A stretch of 64,000 nt of DNA from Chrysomallon squamiferum (GCA_012295275.1 CM022672.1:24513930-24577929); one strand, 5' to 3'; numbered from the stretch's first letter, positions 49,521 through 61,782 are shown. Numbers and translations are program-made. The notes: a model not told the origin generated them from the letters alone.

Positions 49521-52103
49521 TTATTATTTTCTGTTTTAAAATAGGACAAAAAAAAAAAAATAATTAGATTAAATTAAAAGAAATGTAAGCAACAATTAAT
49601 AAAATCAGACAGATATAAAAGATTGTAAACACATTTCCACCACTGTTATGTTCTTTTATCTATTTTATATTATTATTATTAATATTACTGCTTTTTTTTT
49701 TAAATTTTATAATTCAGTATTTATATTTATTTATTTTATTTTATTATGTTGGATTTGTTCTGGAGGGTTGTTGAGGGGGGTTTGTTTTTCTTTCCTTTAT
49801 TATTATTTTTTCTTATTTATTTATTTTATTGTTTTGTTTTTAATTGTTTTTTGTTGTTCTTGTTTTCAAATAGAAAAGAAAACTTGTAATGAAGAAAGAA
49901 AAATAATAGAATCCATAACAAATGACCATCATTTGTTAGAAAGTATAACTGTTTGTATGTATTATATCTAACATTCTCTGTGATCTATAATACAAACTAG
50001 ATTGCTTGTAGTTCCCAAAACGTTTCAGGACAACTGAAATACAAGCTTGCCATTTGAATAGCATGTAAATATATTGGTAGCTAGCACAAAACTAGGAAAC
50101 ATAGGAACTGGATTATATTTTTATCAGTAATGAAAAGAAAATATTTAATGTTACAGAGAAATGTAATTATGAATGCAATAGAATCAAAAATCATTATTCT
50201 GAAAGATTCTCGGATATCTTTGCCCCTAAAATGCAAGACTTGGTGGACAAATCTCTGACAGTACAGTGTGGTTTACATAAACAAGTATAAATTTGTATAT
50301 ACACACTGTCATACATATGTATATATATTAAATGTTTACATCCTACACACACACACACACACACACATTCGAGTACCTTGAGATGAATCCACCTACGAAT
50401 TGTGGACACTTTTCCAATCCCAAATTTTTTTTAATAGATAATGAATATCAAAACTGCTATTTTTTCACAGTTTTATTATTATTTTTACTGTTATTTGAAA
50501 ATAGCATGACACTTTGTTTCTGTATAGGCATATGCCATTTCTAGAAGGCATTTCTGTGATCATTAAATTTTAAATAAATTAAGCTTTATCTATTTTATTA
50601 TCTAAATAAAAGTTACAGATGTAAACAGTATTGCATCTAATATATTTTTCATAAAAAGTTAATACCAAACATGTCCCTTGTTTTCTTTTTAATCATAGCC
50701 ATCACTTTATGTATAGAGGATAAATGGTTGAATTTACAAAGATCAAGAAAATGCATTGTGTGATCAGAAGAACACCACCAGCAATTTTAGCATTGGAAAA
50801 TGAATTTGTTTTTTATTAATTAATTAATAAGTAAATGTTGTTAAATCACGACTTGACCTGTGTCCAGTTATTAAACATCATTATTGAACAATGTGGCAAA
50901 TACAGAATATGAAAAAATAAATAAATAAAATGAAGTAATAATAATAAAAATTCTCTATTTCCCGAGGACTTTTTCGATTTTCCTAAATACGAGTCTAAAC
51001 TATTACATTCATATAATTTATATGAATAAAATAGGACAATAATTTAAAAATATATATATATGTGTAATCTCCCCATTTTCTCTCATTTTCAATTTATGTT
51101 AAGCTCCTAAGTATCTGCTTTCAGCGGTAGCTCTAAGCTGATCAGTTCCCTGCGACTTTGTTCCTTTTCGTTTTTCATCTTCTTTTCTTTATCTCCGTAT
51201 CCTTCAGCGGATTGTTCCTTTCCTTCGTTTATCTTAATGTCTTCATTTCTGTATCCTTCAACGGATGCTGGTCAACTGTATCGTCATCTGTATCATACAT
51301 ATTCCGTAGACTAATTCTTTTTGTCTTACACCTAGCGAGCGTTTGCCGAATGCATTTGACATTCCACTTGAGCAGGATAAATCTGATATCTTAAGACGAC
51401 AACCAGTTATTTCTTTTATCCTGCAATCCTAAATAATACCAAAACTAAATGAAATACCATTTTAAATACTAAACCAGCAATCAAATACCAAAGAAGTAAT
51501 TTTAAACAATGTGTGTGTGTGTGTGTGTGTGTGAGGGTACGTCGAGACGATCCCAGCGTACAACAAAAAGTAAAAATCGAAACCCATATAACTTGCCAGC
51601 AGTCACTTACAAGATGGTCACAGATGAGAAAGTCTGTCCATCTACATTATCAAATGAAGCTGTTTTGGTCAGATTTAGTGCTTCATTAATGCAACAGAGA
51701 AATAAAGAGGTAAGTAGTGCTTTGAGTCAAAAGTACATCAGCTTTTACTAGAAAGGCCTAGAAAAAATAAAAATATATATATATATATAAATGGAAAAAG
51801 AAAAAAGATAATAATAATAACAATAAATAAATAAACAGATAAATAAACGATGCCAGTAGCTGTCAAAATGCTATAACCTGGGCTTGTAATGAAGAAACCT
51901 GTATTTTGTTAACAGTTTCTAAAGTGAATAAAAGTGGGTTTTATTGTTATTATTGTTTGGTTTTTTCTTCGTCTAGAAAAACAAAAAAAACAAAAAAACC
52001 TAGTTAAATGCTTAAAGTGGTTGGTTTAGGAATGTACAGACCCTAGGCTACATGTACCGTGAGACCCCAATTAGTTGAAAAGGGAAAGGGAATAATAATA
52101 ATA

Positions 52104-52135
<32 letters not shown>

Positions 52136-52333
52136 ATAAATAAATAATAATTAAATTTTTTTATTATTTCATCTTAAATTAAAAAAGAAAAATAATGAAA
52201 CAAATTATTCAGTCATGGTAAACTTTAACAAAATGTTTTTCTATTGATATTTGCAGATAATTCTGATTTTCAGAAATCATGATTTTCTAATGAGTTTCTG
52301 AAACAATCTGCAGACATGATTTCAGATTAAACT
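49521..52333. other. Spacer between gene B and the hAT element
   Basis: AT-rich sequence with T-rich tracts (49640-49860), a CA repeat (50345-50368), a GT repeat (51509-51533), an exon-like ORF (51534-51709) and an AAT/ATT repeat block (52092-52147). The stretch 51100-51420 is less AT-rich than the surroundings but matches nothing I recognise. Confidence 0.55.
51534..51709 (+). CDS. Unassigned exon-like ORF (possible orphan exon)
   Basis: Directly after a GT microsatellite an open frame of about 59 codons runs to a perfect donor (gag|gtaagt at 51710). It encodes a basic start (TSRRSQRTTKSKNRNPYN) and a following stretch with VTYKMVTDEKVCPSTLSNEA. Base composition is more balanced than its surroundings. 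No family is recognised and no upstream acceptor or downstream partner exon could be found, so it might be a first exon, a captured exon or a pseudogene piece. Confidence 0.3.
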
Positions 52334-52341
52334 CTTTAGAG
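52334..52341. repeat. hAT target-site duplication, left (ctttagag)
   Basis: The 8-bp ctttagag lies immediately before the hAT left end and is repeated exactly at 57154-57161 just after its right end. Eight-base duplications are the rule for hAT elements. Confidence 0.9.
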
Positions 52342-52702
52342 CAGTGATTCCCAACATGGGGCCTACGCCCCACTGGGGGGCAATTCAATAATAGGGGGGG
52401 CAATATGAAAAATATAGTAATATCAACAATTTTTATTTTATTTTACCCTATATGGGTAAAAATTATAAATGTATAGGGTAAAATTGTAATTACAACCTAG
52501 CTGAGCACAACAGCTTGTGCAGTCTAGTCAAGTGTTCACCCACTAATGTTATGCATCTGGCACCAGCTATATGCGTGGCTTGTGACTTGTTTAAGAAGGT
52601 GAGTTTTAGTCAGTTGCTCAACGCTTCCACCGAAGCTAAAAAAACAGAGGAAACTAACTACAACCAAACTAAATGTGCACAATAAAGCATGGAACCAGTA
52701 TA

Positions 52703-53850
52703 AGAGATAGTGAAGCTCTGTTAATGGCCTATTTAAGATATGTTGATAATGGAGAATTTATTGAGGATACGCTATTTTGCAAAGCATTAGAAACCACCAC
52801 TATTGCAATATAAGAAATCAAAAACATATTTAGATGATAAGCAGATACCAATGGAGAACATTATATCTTGTGCTGCAGATGGTGCTCCAGTGATGATGGG
52901 CAAGAAAAATGGAGTTTTAAAATTATTGAAAGACAACAATCCCCAAATGTTGTTAGTGCATTGCGTTATTCATAGACAGAATTTAGTTTCCAAAAAAGTT
53001 TCCCCTGTTCTAAACGAGACATTGAATGCAGTTATAAAATACATCAACACTATAAAAGCTAATGCCAAATGTGAGCATCTTTTCAAACAATTTTGCAAGG
53101 ATCAAAATGCAGACTATGTAACATTATTACTTTATACTGATGTAAGGTGGTTATCAAAGGGGAATTGCCTGAAAAGATCCATGGAATTATTTGATATTCT
53201 TAGTGAGTTCTTGGATGACAAACCTTATATGACTCTGTTACTGACAGTTGATGGTAAAGCACTTGTCAGTTATTTAGCAGACATATTTGAAAAACTCAAT
53301 GTCTTAAATAAGGAGCTCCAAGGAACAAATACGACTCTTGTTAATTCAAAGGCCAAGATATTTGGCTTTATATCATTTCTGGAATTATCCCAAGAAAATA
53401 TTTCTGTCAAAAAATTTGAACAATTTTATTGGCTGAATAAATGTGAGGTAACAGATGCTACTTGTCTTGTTACTGTGGAGCACTTAAAAATAACGGTAAG
53501 CGATTTCAACTTCAGATTTTCTGATTTGAAAGAAATTAATTATCCATCTTGGATGACTCAGCCATTGCTAGTGGATCTGTTAGATGTAACCATGGAGTAT
53601 CAAGGAGAACTTTCAGAATTACAAAATGATGACTCGATTAAAGCCCTGTTCAAAATAAAAGGAACAATGATCTGGCTCTGTGAAGAAACACAAGCTAAAT
53701 ATCCAAATACAAGTAGTTTGGCAAGAAAACTTCTGTTACCATTCCCATCATCATGCTTAGTGGAATGTGGATTTAGTGCTGTGAATGACTTATTACTGAA
53801 TAAAAGAAACCGACTGGATATCACTAAATGAGGCGACTTGAGATTGAAAT
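52703..53850 (+). pseudogene. hAT transposase pseudogene (C-terminal two thirds)
   Basis: The main open frame (52803-53831, 342 codons) contains ISCAADGAPVMMGKKNGVLK, LVHCVIHRQNLVSKKVSPVL, DVRWLSKGNCLKR, VDGKALVSYLADIFEKLNVL and the C-terminal dimerisation signature LLPFPSSCLVECGFSAVNDL, all diagnostic of the ZBED5/SCAND3/FAM200-type hAT transposases. A preceding piece in another frame (52703-52800: SEALLMAYLRYVDNGEF) shows a frameshift near 52800. TGA at 53829-53831 interrupts the frame, after which GDLRLKL is still readable, so an Arg codon CGA probably mutated. The rest is cut off by the nested element. Confidence 0.9.
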
Positions 53851-53881
53851 TATAGTCCGGTGGCAGGGACCGATAAGTGTG

Positions 53882-54287
53882 CAAAGTTTTTTTGCTGTTT
53901 CTATACCTCCACGATGTGCACTTTAAGAATCTGAACGATGCCACTCTGTCATCCTTGGGCAATCCGCACAATATGCAAATTAAGGCCGCCATTACTGAAA
54001 ATCTTGTTTTCGTCAATATCTCAGTAACTATGCATGGTATCAAAATAATTTTGGTGTCTGTCCCCATGTTTTGAGGGGTAAAGAATCAGATTAAGCCATT
54101 TCAGTCAAGATCACACCAATATTTTGTGCTGAATAGGCATATTAAGGCCGCCATTACTGAAAATCTCGTTTTCGTCAAATATGCAAAAAGTCGTTACAGA
54201 ACACCCCTTTACTTATGCTGATGCATGTTGCCATTACTGATTTGACTCAGTCCTCAAACAAGTGACTTTCAACAACATTGTCATCAA
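53882..54287 (+). repeat. Left inverted repeat of nested element
   Basis: Matches the reverse complement of 56433-56809. Near 54135-54175 it repeats an internal phrase (ttaaggccgccattactgaaaatc appears twice in this arm, from about 53979 and 54141), a feature absent from the right arm. Its inner end overlaps the last codons of the minus-strand ORF. Confidence 0.8.
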
Positions 54288-56430
54288 CCCGTCGGGTGTG
54301 CTCATTCCGGCAGTGTGCTTCTCCGTGACATCCACAAAACATTGTGCATGGCAAGTGAGCTGTAGAGCATCCACACATTGCTGTCGAACATGGTGTATCC
54401 GTAGCACAACCACACCTTATCATTTCCAGCACCTCCGGTGGAGCAACACTAATGTTTGGTTGCAATGTTACTGGGATCAAGCATCTACTGCGTTCGTCAC
54501 GTTCCCATCCGAACTCGACAGGATCTAATGCTGGAGGTTCTGAGTTGAGAGCTGATTTCCAAATGGCAATCTGAATGTGCGCCCGCTTTACGTTCTCTTG
54601 GAATGCCTCTTTAGAAGGTGGAAGTGACTTAAGCTCTGGAGCCTTTGTCAAATTTGTTCTACCCATCCTTCGCGACCAGACTTCTCCACGGACCTCAGAC
54701 ATGTTCGATGTCACCAAGCTTTTGACCCCGTATCAGGCAGCCATGAATGCTGTCGCTTCTTCAGTGATGTCACCTATGTCCTCAGATAATAAGCCCAATT
54801 TGAGCAGTTCTACACCACTCTTAAGGACTTTGATGACAGTACTCCGAAGCACTGAGCCACAGTGTCACAGCCTGAGATGGCATGGGCGGCTGGCAGTTGT
54901 CTATAGTAGTTCGTTCAGCACTTGGTCCTTCCATTGTAAGACGACAGGTCAGGTTCAACTTTGCGTAGAGGTGCAGCAGGAGGACAAAAACGTCTGTGTC
55001 CTCACATACGATGTTGATTCTTTTCACGCCACTCTCAGCTGCCTTAACCATCTGCTGTATGATTATTACATCCGCTTCTTCTTGGCAAGTCATGAGATCT
55101 TCACTACGGAAGACAATGCCATCCTGGTACAGAGTCAGTAGAGGTAATGACCAGACTGTGTTCATTCGGCTCGTCCTGTGCTTTCTGGATCAAATTCTGA
55201 CATATCAGATCTATGACCTGTACCTTATTCTCAGTTACTGTAAGGACAACCTTCTGGGGTGGCAATGGAGTATGTAACTGCAGTTTGTGTCGTCGGCTCC
55301 CTTCGTCACCAGCTCGAGCTGCCCGCGTTCCACTTTTAATGCTGAAGTCGAAGTAGCGATCAAAGATCAGGTATGTGTCCTGGCTTGCCACCCTTTTCAT
55401 CACATTCCTGTGAAGCCGATGACAAAATCTGCCACAGTTCCTTGATTAGGCCAGTTTATAACCCAAAGGATAGCACAGCCATCCAGTATTTCTACCTCTG
55501 ATTTCTCAACCAAACGCTGAGACACAGTCACTTGCAGATTCTTCTTCAGCGTTGATTTCGTAGTAGCGATTCTCATTTTGCCTTCATCGTCAAACATTGA
55601 GGTCGGCACGGGTGACAGTTCATGCGCAAGGACAGTTTTGATATCAATGTCTCGAGACTGTTGCAACCCTAGTACCCGCGAGTAGATGAGATTCGTGTCA
55701 TACACATTATTGTTCCCAACCCTTATTGCCTTTCTCTTCACTGCCATGGTCACAACCAACTTGGATAAGGATGCATTAAATCCGCCAGGCCAGCTCTTTT
55801 CAAATGACACAAGTTGACCATTCCCAATATCCACTATATTATATGCGTTCGCCGTTTCAGGTGCAATCCGATCAGTAACGACATTGATCAAACCAGCGGG
55901 ATGACCAGTTGGATCCAGGGGATCGATGCAAGTCAGAAGTTTATCTCGTATCTTGTCCCTGTCCTTGGCATCCGAAGTGATGCGTGATGGCTTCTCTTCT
56001 TTATGACTCGTCACCTCCCTCTCTTCACTGTCATCGGACATGTCCGCGATATCTTGAACGATCATGCTGCAGGTGTGCATACTGTATGCCCATCGTTTTA
56101 GGGTTTCGGGCTTCAGGGTTATGCCTATGATTCCATTTGGACCATGCCCATAACGCATGAAGGTTGTCTCTATCCACATGTCGGACCAGATCCCGTTCTA
56201 GAGTCCCGGCTTGTGACGCATGGTATATTCACCTCTCATGAAGCTCTGAAGCACTTCAGGTGGGAGACACTTCATTGTACTCAGGTAGTACAACCCGTAT
56301 CTCGCGTAGTTGAAGTGAGCAGAGGCAAAAAAGTATGGCATCATTTGCTCTACTGCCCAGAGGTGGAATGGCCAGTCTGCTTCTCTTTCCGCCCGCACGA
56401 AGATCATCATGATAAAGACGGGTTGGTGAC
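54247..56430 (-). pseudogene. FEN/XPG-like nuclease with C-terminal CXC cluster, broken
   Basis: Reading on the minus strand: MRGEYTMRHKPGL, a stop (56198-56200, where Trp TGG is likely original), then NGIWSDMWIETTFMRYGHGP and a long open part to 55400. A frameshift near 55402 leads to RVASQDTYLIFDRYFDFSIK; another near 55150 leads to EEADVIIIQQMV and VCEDTDVFVLLLHLY; then (after shifts near 54835 and a stop near 54730) SGCDTV, and finally CGCATDTPCSTAMCGCSTAH with further CGC repeats. EEAD…, EDTDV and SGCDT are spaced as the metal-binding acids of FEN1/XPG nucleases (EAEAQ, EDsD, GCDY); this is my inference. The Cys cluster resembles tesmin/CXC DNA-binding motifs. It has at least five disruptions and is not functional. 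Confidence 0.65.
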
Positions 56431-56432
56431 TG

Positions 56433-56809
56433 TGACAATGTTGTTGAAAGTCACTTGTTTGAGGACTGAGTCAAATCAGTAATGGCAACATGCATCAGCA
56501 TAAGTAAAGGGGATGTTCTGTAACGACTCGGATATACACTGAAGTTGATTTTTGCATATTTTGCAGAAAATATTGGTGTGATCAATACTGTAATGGTTTA
56601 ATCTGATTCTTTACCCCTAAAAACGTGTATAGACACCAAAATTATTTTGATACCATGCATAGTTACTGAGATATTGACGAAAACAAGATTTGCAGTAATG
56701 GCGGCCTTAATTTGCATATTGTGCGGATTGCCCAAGGATGACAGAGTGGCATCGTTCAGATTCTTAAAGAGCACATCTCGGAGGTATAGAAAAAGCAAAA
56801 AAAACTTTG
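56433..56809 (-). repeat. Right inverted repeat of nested element
   Basis: Reverse-complement partner of 53882-54287. It retains a stretch (around gtatatccgagtcgttacag when read on the minus strand) that differs from the left arm, where a rearrangement occurred. The ORF of the element begins just inside this arm. Confidence 0.8.
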
Positions 56810-57153
56810 TACGGACTGTATTGCAAGGTTCTACAAAAATTTCTATTATCAAAATTTCTTCATCGGATAAAATCTCTTTGCAGTAGACATCAGACTCAAG
56901 GGTGTCATTAATTGATTGTAATTGAATTTATTTAATCTGATGGTAGATATGTTATACACATTATAAAATGGATTTTATTTGATTAAATTTGAAGTTAAAC
57001 CCTTTAGTTTTGTTTGAAAGATACAATTTTTTTTATGTTATACTTCTTCAAAACTGATATTGTTATATCATACTAAACAATTAACGGGTGGGGGACATGA
57101 AGAATTTGTGATAAAAAAGTGGGACATGGTACTAAAATGGTTGGGAACCACTG

Positions 57154-57161
57154 CTTTAGAG
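57154..57161. repeat. hAT target-site duplication, right (ctttagag)
   Basis: Exact copy of the 8-bp sequence at 52334-52341, directly after the right hAT end ccactg. Confidence 0.9.
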
Positions 57162-57256
57162 AAAGCTATGATTTACTGCTGATATTTATGCCATTATTAA
57201 AATATAAATGCATCTATTCCATCATAATCGTTGATAAACTGTATTGTTGTCTGTTA

Positions 57257-57302
<46 letters not shown>

Positions 57303-57926
57303 CAAATAAGAATTACTAGTATAATTTATAAGCAAAAAGTTCAGTAGTGGTGTGATATCTCACTAGACTGGGTTTCCTTCATTCTTTTAATTACGCTAAA
57401 TACGTAACAAAATAAGTAAGTGCGAAATAGCTTGCGAAAAGTTACAAGCCCGGCAAAGTGTAATTAGTGCTGAAGATAGTTCCCGAATGTGTTTAGTTGA
57501 TATCATTAATTGAGATAATTTAGTTACTTTCAAAGAATGCTTGTTGTTATATTTATATTTTTATTATTTTTTATTTATTAATATTGTTCTTTACAAATCT
57601 TGTAAATTATTTCCTACTGATTAGCAGTGTTACAATTACGTTTGAAATAATTATTCTTTGCTCCAGTCAGAATTATTTCAAAAGATAATTTGTATATATT
57701 TACATTTAAAAAAAAAAAATAAAAAAAATTATTTCAGATTCTGTACACTGAAATGATGCTGTTCGTGCATTTTAGAATGTAATTTAAAAAAATAATATAT
57801 ATATATATATATGATCTTTTAATAGTTTACTAAAGAAAATATGGATTATTTGTACAACTAGTGAACACAAAACAACCTCACAAATGTCGTTATGCATGTT
57901 TGATTGCTGTTTTCTTGTATTTTCAG
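57162..57926. other. Spacer between hAT element and gene C exon 1
   Basis: Holds an ATT repeat (57257-57300), the paralogue-conserved promoter-like block (57350-57500) and a TA repeat near 57797-57812. No gene is seen. It should contain the gene C transcription start and the first non-coding exon. Confidence 0.5.
57350..57500 (+). promoter_or_regulatory. Candidate gene C promoter / 5' UTR block
   Basis: It contains aagcccggcaaagt (57446-57459), identical to 15752-15765 upstream of gene B. Upstream, ccttcattcttttaattacg and …taacaaaat resemble the gene B sequence cttcgttctttattttgcg…caacaaaat. Downstream sequence is much less alike. The distance to the first coding exon is about 0.5 kb here against 0.85 kb for gene B. 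Confidence 0.4.
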
Positions 57927-57994
57927 ACTGCCTTTGAGAATTAATTTTCTTTAAATGGATAACTTTCTTACCCTACAGTTCATTTTGTTTTATG
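57927..57994 (+). CDS. Gene C exon 1: 5' UTR end and signal peptide
   Basis: After the acceptor tgtattttcag (57916-57926) comes a short leader and ATG at 57955: MDNFLTLQFILFY, then a donor at 57995 (gtaata) in phase 1. It aligns with MDNFIILHCILWLLIY of gene B and joins exon 2 to give ACLPCQTKDC. It is shorter by three codons, still hydrophobic enough for a signal peptide. Confidence 0.8.
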
Positions 57995-60900
57995 GTAATA
58001 AGATATTTTCAGTATTTGTTACATTACATTCAATTTAAATGAATTGAATATGTGAAGAAATATCAATACAGAAGCAAACTCAGTCTTACTGGTAGTATGC
58101 TTTAAAATCAGAGAGATCAAGTTTGCTTCTGTTTTTCATGTGGAGAAAGTTTGTTCACTAAGTAACTGAAAATAAATTGCTCATAATGGATTTTATTTAA
58201 GTTAATGAAAAATGAAATCTATGACATACCATAATTGATTTATACATTTTTTAGGAATTGTTCTTTTTGATTAATCATTTAGTCTGAGCTTGTGAGAGTA
58301 TGTGCAAGGAATGTATTATTTCTTTGTTTTTCAGCATGCTTACCATGTCAGACGAAAGATTGCAAAGCTTATCCAGTTAAAATTACTTACTCATCATTTA
58401 CATCGCAGTTGAGGGACTTACGTAAAGGGTATAACACTCAATCAGTTTGGTGTAGCAGTAGTACTGTAGAAAATTCAAATGGCGATTTTAATCCATATAT
58501 GACTGTTGAATTTTCAACTTCCACAAGACTTGTTGGAGTTGGAATACGAGCACCACCTGTAAAACATAAAATGTTTGGATTTTTGTCTTTTCGTGTTTTT
58601 AAATGGATGAGATATCTTATGTATGATGGTATTAGAGATGGAAATGTAAGGAATAGACAAATGAAGGTAAATATTTCACATGCACACAAACACAAAACTG
58701 AATATGAATTATTTTTGTAAAGCATTTAAAAGATGGAAAATTTAAGGAACATATATATATTACACATGATTAACCTGTCAGAAATATATTTTATTGCAGT
58801 CAAATAATGTAAATGATGGTCCATGCTAAAGCAAAACTGTATGCTTGGTTTTTTTTAAATTGTCATCATTTTGTTAACATAATTATAATGTAAAAAAAAG
58901 ATTAGTATTTGATAAGAAACATCACATGAAATTGAAATTTTGTTTTTTTTCTTTTTTGTCTTCATGTTAAGATCCAGATAAATGTCAAAAGATTTATGTA
59001 ATAAAACACAAATTTAAAATTTTAGTAATTGTTTGGGAAATAACCATGTGCCTGAGGTTAAAGAAAAAAACTACTGATAATGACAAGACAGATTCTTTTT
59101 TTTTTCTTTTTTGGGGGTTGTTTTTTAATGTCGTATTGCTTTCATGTTGACCACATAGTTAACAGAGAGGAAACTTGCTGTTCCTGTGCAAAAGACTACT
59201 TTTTTTATGCAGGAAAGCATATGTTATATACTGTTTCACTTTGATAAACAAAATTGTTGAGTATTTGCTGGAGCAAGAACCAGAGCAATTGATCCTGTGA
59301 CCAATGACTTATCAAGCAATTGCAGTGAACAGTGATAACATAGAAGAAAAAAAACCCACAGTTTTCTGATGATGTTCTAGGATAAAGGTTTTGTTTTTTC
59401 ATCAAAAGCAAGGTTGATTCCCACAAAAAAATAGTTTGTAATAATCCACTGATAGCCAACTATTTTTCATAGAAAAAAATTATAATCATCAGTTGCATTT
59501 GTTGGTATAGAATATTTGCAGTATTAATATTACCTATTTATGAAACAATGTTGCTTTTTCTGGACACAGTATAACTAGTGTGAAAAGCTTTTCTTTTTCT
59601 TTCAAAACACATCGCAGAAAAAACAAATTAATTCTCTCAAATTTGCATTTTTTTGTTTCAGTCATAAATTAATCTTTATTAGAGATGGAGTAAAGGATTT
59701 TATTTTCAATATGACCTATGTGTTAAGTTTTTCCATGTTTATATGATGCTATTGCAGAATTTTTCTATAGTTAGAAAATGTTTATTACTGATAAAAGAAC
59801 AGTTGCATCAAAGTTAAACCCATAATATTAGTAATATAACCATGAAATCCTGGATATTAAGTAAGATTTTAATTGCAGACTTTGTTATGTGATAGAAATT
59901 GGTCACTGCTTAACTTAAGAAAGTATAAATTACTACAGTTTAATAGAAATAGAAAACTCTTTTCTGTTGTTTGCCTAAGTTTGTCAGTATTACATTTATT
60001 ATTGACCATTTGATTTTATAAAATGTTATAATTTACAAACAGGATTTTCCAGGCTTAACAGAATCAGATATTACAAGTGACAAAAGAATGAAACACGCTT
60101 TTCCCTATCCTGTTATGACCAAGAAATTGAGAATTTTCTTTAAGCTTGGTCTTGGTCAAGATCATACTTGCCTGCGAATTGAGTTTTACAAGAATTGTGG
60201 TAACTATTGCACAGTCACATATTTTAATATTTTTAAATGATTAAAAAATTTTAAGATTATTGACAAGGATTTCTGCTAGAAAAAATCTGAACACATGCAG
60301 TAAATTTTTGTTTTTAAATTATATATGGCATACCACTTAATGTAGTATAACATGCATACTGCACTGTCAAATAACTTGCATTCCTGAACTGGAAACACAA
60401 ACTGGACTTTGGATGCAAAATATATGGGTCATCATATCAGTCTGACTCAAAAATGCAAAACCTATATACTAAATTTCCTTGTTAATTTCCGATATATGCT
60501 ATGCAAAAATTGAAAACTGTGTGGCTTCAGCTATTGTTTTCCTATCAGTTTACTACATTTGCATCATTAACAGTCTGGATGAAATTATTTACAACTTACT
60601 TACATTTCTTCAAGTTGAAACTATTTGTATACAAAAGAATATATATATTTGTTTAAACTGCCCCCAAATCTGACTTTCTGCAGGGTACTCGAACCATATT
60701 GGGTTTAGAGGTATTCAAAAGGCAAATTCAGATGCCAAGTTTGCTGTGAACTTGCTTCATAAAAACGTGCTGGTCCCATTTTCTGACTGTATATTATTAT
60801 TCATTGACAGGATAACAATAGCAAAGCAAGTGCCAACCATGTTTTATTGTGAATTCAGCTATTTTTGAAATTTCCAAATAGAGAATAGCATTTCATATAT

Positions 60901-61734
60901 ATTTGAAATATGGTATCTCCATTTAATTTTTTTTTTTTTTTTAAGGTACACTAAAAAGAAACATGTGTAAGAATAACAAAGCAGGATGTGAACAGAATTG
61001 TCATGATACTCCTGGTTCATTTTTCTGCTCTTGTCGTAGAGGCTTTGAACTCTGGCGTAATGGGTTGAATTGTGTATCACGTATGGATGATATATTATTT
61101 AAATACAAGTTAATTAATAAAATATCTTAATAATTAAAATGAAACAAAACCTGTTTCATTAAAAAGAAAGTTGTAAAGATTATGTGTGGGTAAATATATA
61201 TAAATTTAAAGAAGGAAGATAAACAGTTATCGCAAACAATTCAAAATTATCAAAGATATCATTAGACCAATAGCCGTATTGCTGTGAAGTGAAAAAAAAA
61301 GAGAAAGAAAAATACTTCCTATTTTTCTGATCTTTTTATCTCATACCTTTGGGGAAAGGATAATAATTAAACTTTTTATTTATTTGTTTTCAGTTAGATA
61401 ATGAAAATTGGCAGGGATATTACAAAAATAGGTTGTTGTAGGCGAGTTTTGTGAAATGACGTCTTAAACTAAATACCACTGGACATACTCTGTGATATCA
61501 TTATTATTTATCTCATTTACAAATTTCATTATTTAATATTTTGTATTGAGAACCATCAATTAAAAATTTATTTTCTTTTTTTCACAAATATTAATGATAC
61601 TGTTTCCCACAGAGAACATTATTCTTTAATTGTGCTATATTAATAAACATTTTTTAAATTCATGTTACCCACATGTCTAAGCTGACATATATCACAGATC
61701 ATTGATTAATGCAGTTCTAAAATATTTTTTAAAC

Positions 61735-61782
<48 letters not shown>

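Larger units (their letters stand above)
53854..56817 (-). mobile_element. Nested element with ~400-bp inverted repeats, unclassified
   Basis: Outer ends share agtccg (53854-53859) and its reverse complement cggact (56812-56817). Long inverted arms run inward: left about 53882-54287, right about 56433-56809, with an indel in each. They share gaatctgaacgatgccactc and ctgatttgactcagtcctca. Between them lies a minus-strand pseudogene for a nuclease-like protein. The element interrupts the hAT transposase and is more GC-rich than its surroundings. The flanks suggest a very short duplication (TA or TAT) but this is not secure. I cannot assign it to a named superfamily. Confidence 0.75.
52342..57153 (+). 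mobile_element. Degraded hAT transposon (ZBED5/FAM200-like group) with nested insertion
   Basis: Terminal inverted repeats: left cagtgattcccaaca, right ending ttgggaaccactg (reverse complement cagtggttcccaacc). The 8-bp duplication ctttagag flanks both ends. Just inside the left end are the C- and G-rich runs (gcctacgccccactgggg) common in this group. The element carries a broken transposase (52703-53850) and, inside it, a second element (53854-56817). Without the insert it would be about 1.85 kb, short for an autonomous hAT, because the N-terminal BED-finger region is missing. Confidence 0.9.

Noticed and set aside
49648-49971. 107-codon plus-strand ORF after gene B
   Set aside because: Made almost entirely of Phe, Ile, Leu and Tyr from T-rich tracts; no start context or homologous feature.
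53600-54067. Minus-strand ORF spanning the hAT/nested element junction
   Set aside because: It runs across the insertion boundary and is antisense to the hAT transposase; no domain signal.
54262-55277. Long plus-strand ORFs across 54262-54528, 54575-55141 and 54996-55277
   Set aside because: They are antisense shadows of the minus-strand nuclease/CXC pseudogene, whose reading carries the recognisable motifs; the plus-strand peptides show none.
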